From: an uncultured bacterium
Lineage (GTDB): Bacteria; Planctomycetota; UBA1135; GCA-002686595
Reading direction: 5' to 3'
Length of the DNA stretch: 49,382 bases
NCBI GenBank assembly: GCA_905480285.1
Contig: CAJQPT010000031.1
Coordinates: 1 to 49,382, forward strand
The position numbers were made by a program, and so were the translations under genes. Below are positions 34,609 to 42,589 of this stretch, one piece after another. The stretch's first letter is position 1. Each line of letters opens with the position of its first letter. The notes beneath the pieces were generated by a model. That model was given only the letters and a program-made list of their open reading frames with translations. It was not told where the DNA came from and searched no databases.

Positions 34609-35748
34609 ATGACTCGTCGCTTTCTGATCGCCAGCCTCGCCCTCACCGTTGCGCCTTCGTGTGGCAGCGTGTCGAACTTCCTGGAGAACCAGGCTCCCGT
34701 GGATGGGATGACCGTCACTCCAGCGGCCCAGGACGCGGCCCCCTCGGCCGAGGTGACCTTGCGGGTGGACGACGGAGCGGACTGGATCCAGATCGTCTCG
34801 GGAGAATGGCTCCGCGGCGAGATCCTCAGGGTCCGGGACGACAGCCTCGACTTCGACAGCGACGAGCTCGACGAGCAGACCTTCGACTTCAGCGACGTCC
34901 TGCGGATCATCAGCCCGCACCACCAGGTGGTGCTGACGGAGGACGGGCGGATCTTCGAGGGACGGCTCTCCGTGGACGAGTCGTCCATCTGGATTGAAGG
35001 CGACAAGACCGTGAAGATCCCCCGCTCCGAGATGCTGTCGGTTCTGGCCGTGGAGGGCGGCGGGAACTCGACCTGGTCCGGAGAGGTGACGGCGGGCATC
35101 GCGATCCGTTCGGGTAACACGGACCAGGTCGACTACTCGACGGTCCTCGCCGCGACCCGGGAGACCGCGCGGACAAGGTGGGCGAGTCGGTACAGCGGCG
35201 CCGCCAGCGAGGTCAGCGGCACGGAGACGGCGAACAACCACAGGCTCGGGAGCACCTATGACGTCTTCATCACCAAGCGCACGTTCTTCACTGTCCCCGG
35301 CGTCGACATCTATCGGGATCCCTTCCAGAACATCGGGCTCCGAGTGACACCCTACGCAGCGGTCGGATACGAGCTCGTCGACACCGCCGATCACTCGCTC
35401 TCACTGAGCGCCGGTCCTGCATTTCAGTATCAGCGCTTCGACTCGGAGCTGGGCTCTGGTGAGTCGACGGATAACTCCTTTGCGGGCGTCCTGTCGACCC
35501 TCTACGACTGGGACATCACTGGAGATGTCGAGCTCAGCGCCAAGTACAACATCACGTTCCCGATTCCCGATGTGCAGGAGTACAACCACAACGTGGTGGG
35601 GACGCTCTCGGTGGACCTGGTTGGAGACCTCGACCTGGACCTCTCGATGACTTGGGACCGGATCAACTCGCCGGAGGCGAACTCGAGCGGGGTGGTGCCC
35701 AAGAAAGACGACTTCCGCATCACGGTCGGAGTTGGGTGGACGTTCTGA
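34609..35748 (+). CDS. DUF481-type outer-membrane beta-barrel protein
   Basis: A 379-residue exported protein. After a signal-like N-terminus, residues about 45-150 are acidic beta strands. From about 155 there are alternating amphipathic strands ('EVTAGIAIRSGNTD', 'YAAVGYELVDTADHSLSLSAG', 'LSMTWDRINSP') typical of DUF481/YdiY barrels. The last residues 'VGVGWTF' end in Phe, the C-terminal beta-signal for outer-membrane insertion. The family is known as salt-induced outer-membrane proteins; their role is unclear. It is divergent from the PEGA gene by 156 bases. Confidence 0.83.
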   Translation: MTRRFLIASLALTVAPSCGSVSNFLENQAPVDGMTVTPAAQDAAPSAEVTLRVDDGADWIQIVSGEWLRGEILRVRDDSLDFDSDELDEQTFDFSDVLRIISPHHQVVLTEDGRIFEGRLSVDESSIWIEGDKTVKIPRSEMLSVLAVEGGGNSTWSGEVTAGIAIRSGNTDQVDYSTVLAATRETARTRWASRYSGAASEVSGTETANNHRLGSTYDVFITKRTFFTVPGVDIYRDPFQNIGLRVTPYAAVGYELVDTADHSLSLSAGPAFQYQRFDSELGSGESTDNSFAGVLSTLYDWDITGDVELSAKYNITFPIPDVQEYNHNVVGTLSVDLVGDLDLDLSMTWDRINSPEANSSGVVPKKDDFRITVGVGWTF

Positions 35749-36157
35749 GTCGCGCTGTGCTCGTGACGTGAAGGGGTCTTCTCGCAGCAGGTGCTTGCGG
35801 GCCGTGCAGTGACCCTGCCTCAACGCTTGAACTGGCCGCTTGAAGGAGCTGCGGGACGCGGCCCCGTCCGAGCCTGAGCTCGAGGCACTCGGCGGACCGC
35901 CCGGCAGGTGGGCCCGGAAGCGGACCCGGAAGCGGACCCGGAAGCGGAGGCGGATGACGCGGTCCCGAGCTGGCCTGGCCTGTGCCCACGGAGCGCGCTC
36001 GAGCGGCCGGGCCCGACGACCTGCGGCTCGTCCTGCCGCTGGAAGGCTCGCGCCGCCTCAGACCGCGCGACTCCCGTTCGGATGGGGGCCGGACGGAAGC
36101 CGGATGGAGGCCACACGCATGTCCATGGGGGCCAGATCCATCCCGATGGGAGATGGG
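35749..36157. other. Gene-free stretch before the tRNA, with short tandem repeats
   Basis: No convincing gene. The main feature is a 12-base tandem repeat (unit CGGACCCGGAAG, about 2.8 copies) at 35913-35948. Frames across it give Arg/Lys-Thr or Pro-Gly-Leu repeats that are not protein-like. It lies downstream of the tRNA on its strand. Confidence 0.5.
35913..35948. repeat. 12-base tandem repeat
   Basis: Nearly three copies of CGGACCCGGAAG, the first partial. It sits in non-coding DNA and is probably a slippage-prone simple repeat. Confidence 0.85.
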
Positions 36158-36247
36158 TGGCGGAGAGGGTGGGATTCGAACCCACGGAACCCGCGAGGGC
36201 TCACCGCCTTAGCAAGGCGGCGCATTCGGCCACTCTGCCACCTCTCC
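36158..36247 (-). tRNA. tRNA-Ser (anticodon GCU), CCA encoded
   Basis: The minus strand folds as a class II tRNA. The acceptor stem is GGAGAGG pairing with CCTCTCC, discriminator G, and an encoded CCA at 36160-36158. The anticodon stem CCGCC/GGCGG holds the loop TTGCTAA (anticodon GCT at 36213-36211), reading AGC/AGU serine codons. The T-arm contains GGTTCGAATCC. The long variable arm agrees with serine. It is 90 bases with CCA. Confidence 0.97.
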
Positions 36248-36467
36248 GCACGGGCGGGGAGGATAGCGACCGCCGTGCCTCGTGGCTCCGATGAGTTTCT
36301 GGAAATCCAGGGGACGTATCCCGGAAGGAGGAATCATGGGAAAACCATCAAGGGGAGATCCAGATCGCCACAATGTCGTCCGAGGTGCTGCTTGGGCCCA
36401 TGCGACCCCCGGCGCCCCCCGTGGGAGGGCTCGATGAGCATCCTGCGTGGACGCCTCAACTGCCCCA

Positions 36468-38465
36468 ATGTCCGATCACTCTCACACCTCTGACGCCGCG
36501 AGAGGCCACCTCGCGGGCGCCCCGGCGGCTCGCCAGGCGCCCTCGAGGGGAGAGCTGGGCCATGCCCTCTTCCGGCTCTGGCTGCTCAACGTGTTGGCCG
36601 GCACCCTGGTAGGGTCCCTCTGGTTCTTCGACGCGCCGGTCGATCGCGCGCCGTGGATCCGCGTCTACGTCTCGCTCGCCCTCGTCTCCTCGGTGGCGGT
36701 GCTCGCCCTGGTGCCTGGCGTGGTGTTCCTGGTCATCTGGCGCTGGATCAAGAGCTGGCGCCTCGCCTGCCTGCTCGCGGGCTTCGTTGGGGCGTGGTTC
36801 CTCGCGATCCTCTACACGGACACCATCGTCTACCGGCTGCTGCGCTATCACTTCTTCGACAGCGCTGTCCTCAACGTGGTCCTGACCAAAGGAAGCGGGG
36901 ACTCGATTATCCTCGGCGCCTATGTATGGGAGACCGCCGGGCTTGTCATCGGCGGGTTGACGCTGATTCAGTGCCTCGTCTCGGCGTGGTTTGCGCGTCG
37001 GATCCAGGGGCTGAACGAGGTGGGCGTGCGCGGCAACCTCTTCCTGCAGCCGAAGACGGTGGTGGTGCTCGGGTTGCTCCCCACGCTCCTGTTCAGTCAA
37101 TCGGTCAGCGCCGCCGCGGACGTCGCCCAGCACCGGGAGGCGCTGCGGGCGATCCAGCCGATCCCGGTGGTCCCGAGGGTCCGGCTGGGGCAGATCATCG
37201 AGCCTCTCCTCGAACCGGACGCCGCTCGGCCGCCGGAGATGGAGCTGCTGCCGGTGGACGCGACGCTCGACTGGCCCCACCAGCGCCCCGAGATCCCCGC
37301 CGACGCGCCAAGGAAGAACGTCTTCGTGTGCGTGCTCGATTCCTGGCGCCGGGACATGTTCGATCAGGAGCTGACCCCCAACATCAGCGCCTTCGCAGAG
37401 GGGGCCCGGGTGTTCGAGGATCATCTCTCTGGCGGCAACGGGACGCGCTACGGCCTGTTCACGATGCTCTATGGGCTGCACGGCTCCTACTGGTTCCCCG
37501 TGCTCGCCCAGCGTCGCGCCCCCGTCCTCGTCGAGGCGATGCAAGCTGCTGGCTACGACGTTCGGATCTTCTCCAGCGCCTCGATGAGCTTCCCGGAGTT
37601 CCGGGAGACCGCCTGGGTGGGCGTGGACGATCAATCGATCCTCGATTCCTTCCCGCCGGGCCTTGTTTCCTATCAAAAGGACGAGCTGCTCGCGGAGGCG
37701 TTCGAGGGGTGGATGGAGCGCCGCCGCGTGACCCGAGATCAGCGGCCCTTCTTCGCGTTCGTCCTGGTCGACGCGCCTCACCAGCCGTACGAGAACCCTG
37801 GCGGGCCCTTCTCGCCCTCGGTGGAGTCCCTCGACTACATCGAGCTAGGACGGACCACGGAGGGGCCCGAGCTTGTGGCGCTGCAGGAGCGGGTGATGAA
37901 CGCCTACAAGAACTCGGTCGTGCACGCGGACCAGACCGCCGGCCGGCTGCTGGAGACCCTGAAGCGCGCGGGGGAGTCCGACGACACGTACACGATCGTC
38001 ACCGGCGACCACGGAGAGGAGTTCTTCGAGTGCGGCTTCTGGGGGCACACCTCGAACTTCTCGCCGCCTCAGGTCCAGGTCCCGTTCATCTTCAGGGGAC
38101 CTGGCATCGAGCCTGGCCGCGAGCCGCGCCCCACGTCTCACCTCGACTTCTCCAGCACCATGCTCGAGCTGCTCGGCGCGGACCCTGCGATGCGAGGAGG
38201 GTACAGCCTTGGCGCCGACCTCCTCGATCCGCCCCAGACGCGCGAGCGCGTCGTCGCGGGCTGGAGCGATATCGGCCTATGGACGGAGTCCGGGATCTTC
38301 GACATCCCGCTGACGGCTCCGGGAATCGGAGGCTGGGTTCAGGAGCTGGAGTGCTATGAGCTCCCGTGGGAACCCGTGGAGGACGTGGCCCTGCGATGCC
38401 GCACCGAGCGTTCGGCGCTCGAGCAGATGGCCCGCGAGTGCACGAAGTTCCTCAAGGTCCGCTAG
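36468..38465 (+). CDS. YejM/EptA-like membrane protein with sulfatase-fold domain
   Basis: A 665-residue protein. About five membrane segments fall in residues 35-215; the C-terminal periplasmic alkaline-phosphatase-superfamily domain spans about 283-600. Possible metal and active-site residues are Asp291 ('VCVLDSW'), Thr326 ('GGNGTRYGLFTMLYG'), Asp514-His515 ('GDHGEEF') and His527 ('GHTSNF'). The layout and the 'NGTRYGLF' segment resemble YejM/PbgA and phosphoethanolamine or glycerol-phosphate transferases. ATG 36468 is preferred over an upstream GTG (36447). It is followed after 30 bases by the STT3-like gene, suggesting joint work on an envelope glycan. Confidence 0.8.
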   Translation: MSDHSHTSDAARGHLAGAPAARQAPSRGELGHALFRLWLLNVLAGTLVGSLWFFDAPVDRAPWIRVYVSLALVSSVAVLALVPGVVFLVIWRWIKSWRLACLLAGFVGAWFLAILYTDTIVYRLLRYHFFDSAVLNVVLTKGSGDSIILGAYVWETAGLVIGGLTLIQCLVSAWFARRIQGLNEVGVRGNLFLQPKTVVVLGLLPTLLFSQSVSAAADVAQHREALRAIQPIPVVPRVRLGQIIEPLLEPDAARPPEMELLPVDATLDWPHQRPEIPADAPRKNVFVCVLDSWRRDMFDQELTPNISAFAEGARVFEDHLSGGNGTRYGLFTMLYGLHGSYWFPVLAQRRAPVLVEAMQAAGYDVRIFSSASMSFPEFRETAWVGVDDQSILDSFPPGLVSYQKDELLAEAFEGWMERRRVTRDQRPFFAFVLVDAPHQPYENPGGPFSPSVESLDYIELGRTTEGPELVALQERVMNAYKNSVVHADQTAGRLLETLKRAGESDDTYTIVTGDHGEEFFECGFWGHTSNFSPPQVQVPFIFRGPGIEPGREPRPTSHLDFSSTMLELLGADPAMRGGYSLGADLLDPPQTRERVVAGWSDIGLWTESGIFDIPLTAPGIGGWVQELECYELPWEPVEDVALRCRTERSALEQMARECTKFLKVR

Positions 38466-38495
38466 TCCACTCCGCTTGTTCACGCCGCCTAGACC

Positions 38496-40955
38496 ATGCC
38501 GCTGCCTGTCCGCGCCGCGATCGTGGCGCTCGCCTGCCTGACCGCCCTCGTCGCCCTCAGCGTCCGAAAGGAGAGCGCCATCGGCGTGGCCCTGGAGGCT
38601 GCCGCCACATCGCCCACGGTGTCCACAAGAGCGGACCGGAACGAGGGCCCGCTCACATGGGGGTCCTACGACCCGGACACGCTCTACCACGCTCGCCGCG
38701 TGGCGCGCGCGGTCCAGAATGCGGGCTGGGTGTCGTCCTATGACCCCTTCCTGGCGTACCCAGGAGGGCTCAGCGTCGACAGCCCCGGGACGGCGATCCC
38801 CTGGCCGCCGGCCTACGACCTTCTGCTGACGACGCTTGTGCGCCGCCGCCTCCCGTCGATGGAGGCGCTGCTCCCTCCCGAGCCGACCGAGGTTGACCCC
38901 GGCCCGCCCGGCGTCGCCGAACCACTCCTCCCCGCGACGCGTCGTCGCATCGAGCAGCTCGTCGCGTCAGTCCCCATGTGGTGCGGCGCTCTGACCGCGC
39001 TGATCGCCGCCCTGGCGTCCGCGGGGCTGGCCAGGACGCTCGTCCCAGCCGCACGCTCCTCGGTCGTGGCGATCGCCGCCGCGCTGGTCGCGGGCCTCAC
39101 CGTGGCCTTCACGTTCGGGCATGTTCGTTACTCGCATCTGGGCAACGGCGATCATCACGCCTTCATCTCGCTGCTGCACCTGGCCTTGCTGGCGATCGTC
39201 GGCTCGAGCCTCCGGCCTGACCGGATCATCCGGCCGGTGGGCAGCGCCGCCCGGGGCGGCGCGGCGGGGCTGATCGCTGGGCTGATGATCACCAGTTGGA
39301 CGGCCTCGATCTTGTGGGTCGCGCTCGTTCAGCTGGCGCTGGTCCTGAGGCTGGCGTTGCCCTTCAGGGACGAGCGTGGGCTGCAGAGCGCGAGGGGGCT
39401 GCCCCTCTTTGCCACCACGTTCCACAAGGCGGCCCTGCTCATCGTCATGCCCGCGGCGATCGAGAGTCCCTTCAGCTCCTCGGACCCCTTCAGCCTCATC
39501 GAGCTGTCCTGGTTCCACATGGTGTGGCTAGCGATCGGCTGGCTGATCTTCGCGCCCTACGCGCTGCTTCCCCGCTTCGCGGCCGGGCGGCGCTTCGCTG
39601 CGATGCTCCCCGCCGTGGCCCTCGCGGCGGTCCTCTTGTTCGGCACGGATACCGGCGCGGGCCTGGTCGACGCGATCTCGTGGGCCGGGGCGGAGAATCC
39701 GTTCATGGGAGGGATCAACGAGTCCCAGCCGCTGGTGGGCTCCTTCCCAGCGCTGCTGAGGTTTGCGGGGGCGGGAGTCCTGCTCGCGCCTCTGGTCTGG
39801 GCCCTCGCTCTCCGGCAGGTCCGCACGGCGCCGCAGCTCCTGCCCTGGGTGATCTCCCTCCCTGTCTTGCTCCTCTTCGCGCTCCTGCAGCGGCGCTTCG
39901 CAGAGGGGCTGACGGCTCCGATGGCGGTCCTGCTGGGGTCCGTCCTCTCGGCCACCGTCTTGACTCGATTGGGGCGCGCGGAGCTCCGGCTGGCGGGCGC
40001 CTTGGGCCTCGGGCTCCTCGCCATCGCGGCGAACCCGAGCACCGTCAACGGCGTCCTCTCTCGTGGTCGGACCGCCGATCCGGAGCTGGCGCCCTTTGTG
40101 ACCTGGACGGACATGGCCCGCCGCCAGCGCGCGCAGGCTGCGCTCCTTCAAGCGATGAGGGATGACGCCCCGAGATCGGAGCCCCTGCCGGTGGAGCCTC
40201 TACCTTCGGATCCCCTGCGATCGGACTTCCCTCCGTCGGACCCTCTGCCCTTGGGGGTCCTCGCGGAGTGGGACCTCGGCCACTCCATCGAGTGGCGCGC
40301 CGAGCGACCCACCGTCGCCACCAACTTCGGCCTCTACCTGGGTGAGGCCTCATTCCTCGCTCCCTGGCGCTTCTTCGCCGAGACCGATGAGGCGGCGGCG
40401 CTTCAGATGCTGCAGCAGCTCGGAGTCGGCTCGGTGATCATCGATCGCCGGACGGCCGCCCGGCGCAGTGAGATCTCCGCCGCCCTCGGCCTCGGTGAGC
40501 GCGGTGAGGAGTTCTGGTCGAGGACCATGGGGGCGCGTCTTGTCGCTGGGGGCGAGAGCGCCGCGACTCAGCACCCTGGATTCATGCGACTGGTCCGCTG
40601 GATCGACGCCAGCGTGGCGTCGGGCGGTATGCGGGCGTACGACGTCGTACGAGGGGCGCGGCTGCGCGCGGAGGGGGGGCTCCTGCAGGTCATGGCGACC
40701 CTGGCGGATGAGCGAGGGAGCATCTTCACATGGCGCGCTGCCGCGCGCGCCGGGGCCGGAGGAGGTGAGCTCGAAGTGCGCGTGCCCTACGGCTCCCCGG
40801 CGAGCCTCCCAGGAGAGGATCCCATGACTCAGCGCCCGGAGAGCGCCCGGGTGCGGGTCCTCGACCTCGAGATATTCCTCGACGGGGAAGCTGTGCCTGT
40901 GTCGATCACCGACTGGGATGTGGAGAACGGACTCTCCATTGACGTGAATATTTGA
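38496..40955 (+). CDS. STT3/PglB-family oligosaccharyltransferase-like protein
   Basis: An 819-residue polytopic membrane protein (about 11-13 segments up to about residue 525), then a soluble C-terminal region. STT3 features: first acidic motif 'SYDPDTLYHAR' (Asp59, Asp61, His65), 'PWPP' (102-105), second motif 'GNGDHH' (Asp219), an external-loop Glu409 in 'GINESQPLVGSF', and 'EWDLGHSIEW' (591-600) where STT3 has WWDYG. 'RPTVATNFG' follows as in archaeal AglB. STT3 proteins transfer lipid-linked glycans to Asn. A Pro/Asp repeat insert precedes EWDLG. The substitutions WWDYG to EWDLG make activity uncertain. Confidence 0.82.
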   Translation: MPLPVRAAIVALACLTALVALSVRKESAIGVALEAAATSPTVSTRADRNEGPLTWGSYDPDTLYHARRVARAVQNAGWVSSYDPFLAYPGGLSVDSPGTAIPWPPAYDLLLTTLVRRRLPSMEALLPPEPTEVDPGPPGVAEPLLPATRRRIEQLVASVPMWCGALTALIAALASAGLARTLVPAARSSVVAIAAALVAGLTVAFTFGHVRYSHLGNGDHHAFISLLHLALLAIVGSSLRPDRIIRPVGSAARGGAAGLIAGLMITSWTASILWVALVQLALVLRLALPFRDERGLQSARGLPLFATTFHKAALLIVMPAAIESPFSSSDPFSLIELSWFHMVWLAIGWLIFAPYALLPRFAAGRRFAAMLPAVALAAVLLFGTDTGAGLVDAISWAGAENPFMGGINESQPLVGSFPALLRFAGAGVLLAPLVWALALRQVRTAPQLLPWVISLPVLLLFALLQRRFAEGLTAPMAVLLGSVLSATVLTRLGRAELRLAGALGLGLLAIAANPSTVNGVLSRGRTADPELAPFVTWTDMARRQRAQAALLQAMRDDAPRSEPLPVEPLPSDPLRSDFPPSDPLPLGVLAEWDLGHSIEWRAERPTVATNFGLYLGEASFLAPWRFFAETDEAAALQMLQQLGVGSVIIDRRTAARRSEISAALGLGERGEEFWSRTMGARLVAGGESAATQHPGFMRLVRWIDASVASGGMRAYDVVRGARLRAEGGLLQVMATLADERGSIFTWRAAARAGAGGGELEVRVPYGSPASLPGEDPMTQRPESARVRVLDLEIFLDGEAVPVSITDWDVENGLSIDVNI

Positions 40956-41027
40956 CCGCTCGCGGCGTACAGACCGCCCCTCGCCACGCTTTGCCCGCTC
41001 GTTACACGCTCCCAGGTCCTCAGTCCC

Positions 41028-41033
41028 TATAGA
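41028..41033 (+). promoter_or_regulatory. Possible -10 element before exported unknown gene
   Basis: TATAGA is a rare AT-rich hexamer in this GC-rich DNA, 36 bases before the ATG at 41070. The best upstream partner (TTACAC) is spaced about 20 bases away, longer than ideal. Weak inference only. Confidence 0.25.
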
Positions 41034-41069
41034 GGTGGTCTGCCTCTCCCCGAACACGCTGCCGCTTTC

Positions 41070-42563
41070 ATGCTCGACCACGCTCGCTCAACCCTCATCT
41101 CCCTGCTCCTCGCCGCCGGAGTCGTCGCTACGGCTGGCGGGGCCACGCCCCAATCGATCGGCTCGCCACAGGTCGAGATCAACCACGAGGAGCTCGCCGC
41201 CGAGTTCCTGAAGCGCTCGGGGCTTGACCCGGCTGGGGCGGCGCAGGTCTCGACTGAGGATTTGCTGGACCGCTCGTTCTTCACGATGCGCATCGGCGTG
41301 TTCGATCTGGGGCTGAGCTCCTATGCGGCGCTCAGTCGAGCGAACGGAGACAGCTTCGCGCTCCTCGCCGGGGCGCTGCTTGAGGTCCAGGCGCAGTTCC
41401 TGGAGTGGCTCGGTCCCAAGGCGCCGGGGATCAAGGAGGCCGAAAAGGATCTGAAGACGTTGAGGAGCTACTTCAAGAAGCTCCGCGGCAATGCCATCAA
41501 CAAGCTCGACCCGAAGCAGACGGGCGACGTCATGACGTTGCTCGGAGCGAGCAAGAAGGCGCTCGAGGCACAGCAGCGCTTCGGCGCGTACATGGCGCGG
41601 GGCACGGGCCTGGGGCTTGACCGCGAGGACGAGTATGTGGACACCTTCCTGGTGGCGCCGGGGAGGCGGGACTTCCTCGAGCTCCTGAGCACGTTCGGCG
41701 CGATCAGCCCGCCCAACCAGAGCGTCTACTGGTCCAACGACGTCGCCACCTGGACCAACACCTACTTCAACGACATCTCCGTGGTCGCCCTCGAGTTCGC
41801 GAGTCCCGGCAGCTCTACCGGGGGGGCGTTCGCCGGTGTCAGCATGAACTCGCGCACGCCGACCGGGATGCAGCAGCAGATCGCGCAGCTGGCCGGTAAC
41901 GCGATGATCGACAACCTGTTTGGTGACAAGATCCCGCCCTCCCTGGCGGGCGCCTTGTCCGTCAACCTGGTCGTGGAGATCTACGGGGAGTGCAACACGC
42001 GGGTCGACGGGGACCTGCGGGCGCGCCGGACCCAGGCCCGCGAGATCTTCGTCCCGGGCGGGCTCTCCGAGGGCGGCGTCCTGCCCCCTAACCTTGCCGA
42101 TAGCCGGTGGCGTTCCGAGCACGGCAAGGATCACTTCCTGGTGGCGCTCCAATCGGCCCAGGCCGCTGGCGCGAGCAAGGCGAGGAAGAAGTACGAGAAG
42201 AACGGGACCTTCGAGTTGATGGATGACCGTGAGGCCAAGCGCATGGTCGTCAAGGCTCCGTTCCTCGGGACCCCTGCCGCGGATGCGCCCCCGGTTCCGG
42301 ACGACTTCTGGGGCGACAGCCTGGAGTTCTACCGCTCCTATCGCACCGGGTTCATCTACTGGCTGCGCACCAAGGGACAGCGCTCCAAGAAGAGCTCCGA
42401 GGCGGCCTTCGCGGCGTACCTGACACAGCTGGCGCAGGCAGATAGCGGGGGGGACTCCCTCGAGGCCACCTTCGAGGAGCAGTACGGCAAGCCCTTGAGC
42501 GCGAAGGAGCCCTCCAAGCAGGACCTCGAGGGGCAGTTCCTGGACTGGCTCTCGAAGCTCTGA
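41070..42563 (+). CDS. Exported protein of unknown function
   Basis: A 497-residue protein. The N-terminus 'STLISLLLAAGVVATAGGATPQ' looks like a signal peptide. No known family is recognised. Residues about 90-180 are helical and charged ('EAEKDLKTLRSYFKKLRG'); the middle contains 'YWSNDVATWTNTYFNDISVVALEF' (here split as 'YWSNDVATWTNTYF') and a Gly/Ser-rich loop. The C-terminus has Lys/Glu helices and ends 'FLDWLSKL'. It follows the STT3-like gene by 114 bases and precedes addB by 26. It could be a substrate or partner of the STT3-like protein, but this is speculation. Confidence 0.7.
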   Translation: MLDHARSTLISLLLAAGVVATAGGATPQSIGSPQVEINHEELAAEFLKRSGLDPAGAAQVSTEDLLDRSFFTMRIGVFDLGLSSYAALSRANGDSFALLAGALLEVQAQFLEWLGPKAPGIKEAEKDLKTLRSYFKKLRGNAINKLDPKQTGDVMTLLGASKKALEAQQRFGAYMARGTGLGLDREDEYVDTFLVAPGRRDFLELLSTFGAISPPNQSVYWSNDVATWTNTYFNDISVVALEFASPGSSTGGAFAGVSMNSRTPTGMQQQIAQLAGNAMIDNLFGDKIPPSLAGALSVNLVVEIYGECNTRVDGDLRARRTQAREIFVPGGLSEGGVLPPNLADSRWRSEHGKDHFLVALQSAQAAGASKARKKYEKNGTFELMDDREAKRMVVKAPFLGTPAADAPPVPDDFWGDSLEFYRSYRTGFIYWLRTKGQRSKKSSEAAFAAYLTQLAQADSGGDSLEATFEEQYGKPLSAKEPSKQDLEGQFLDWLSKL

Positions 42564-42589
42564 GTCGGAGTCGGTAGCCTCGGCGGGTC

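Noticed and set aside
36158-36247. tRNA as an attachment site for an integrated element
   Set aside because: No integrase gene nearby and no second copy of the tRNA 3' end was noticed.
36248-36467. Possible short gene or promoter upstream of the tRNA and YejM-like gene
   Set aside because: A TATCCT hexamer lies 13 bases before the tRNA 5' end, but no -35 partner is seen; no conserved coding.
36456-37781. Minus-strand frame opposite the YejM-like gene
   Set aside because: Antisense shadow; the plus strand has membrane segments and active-site motifs.
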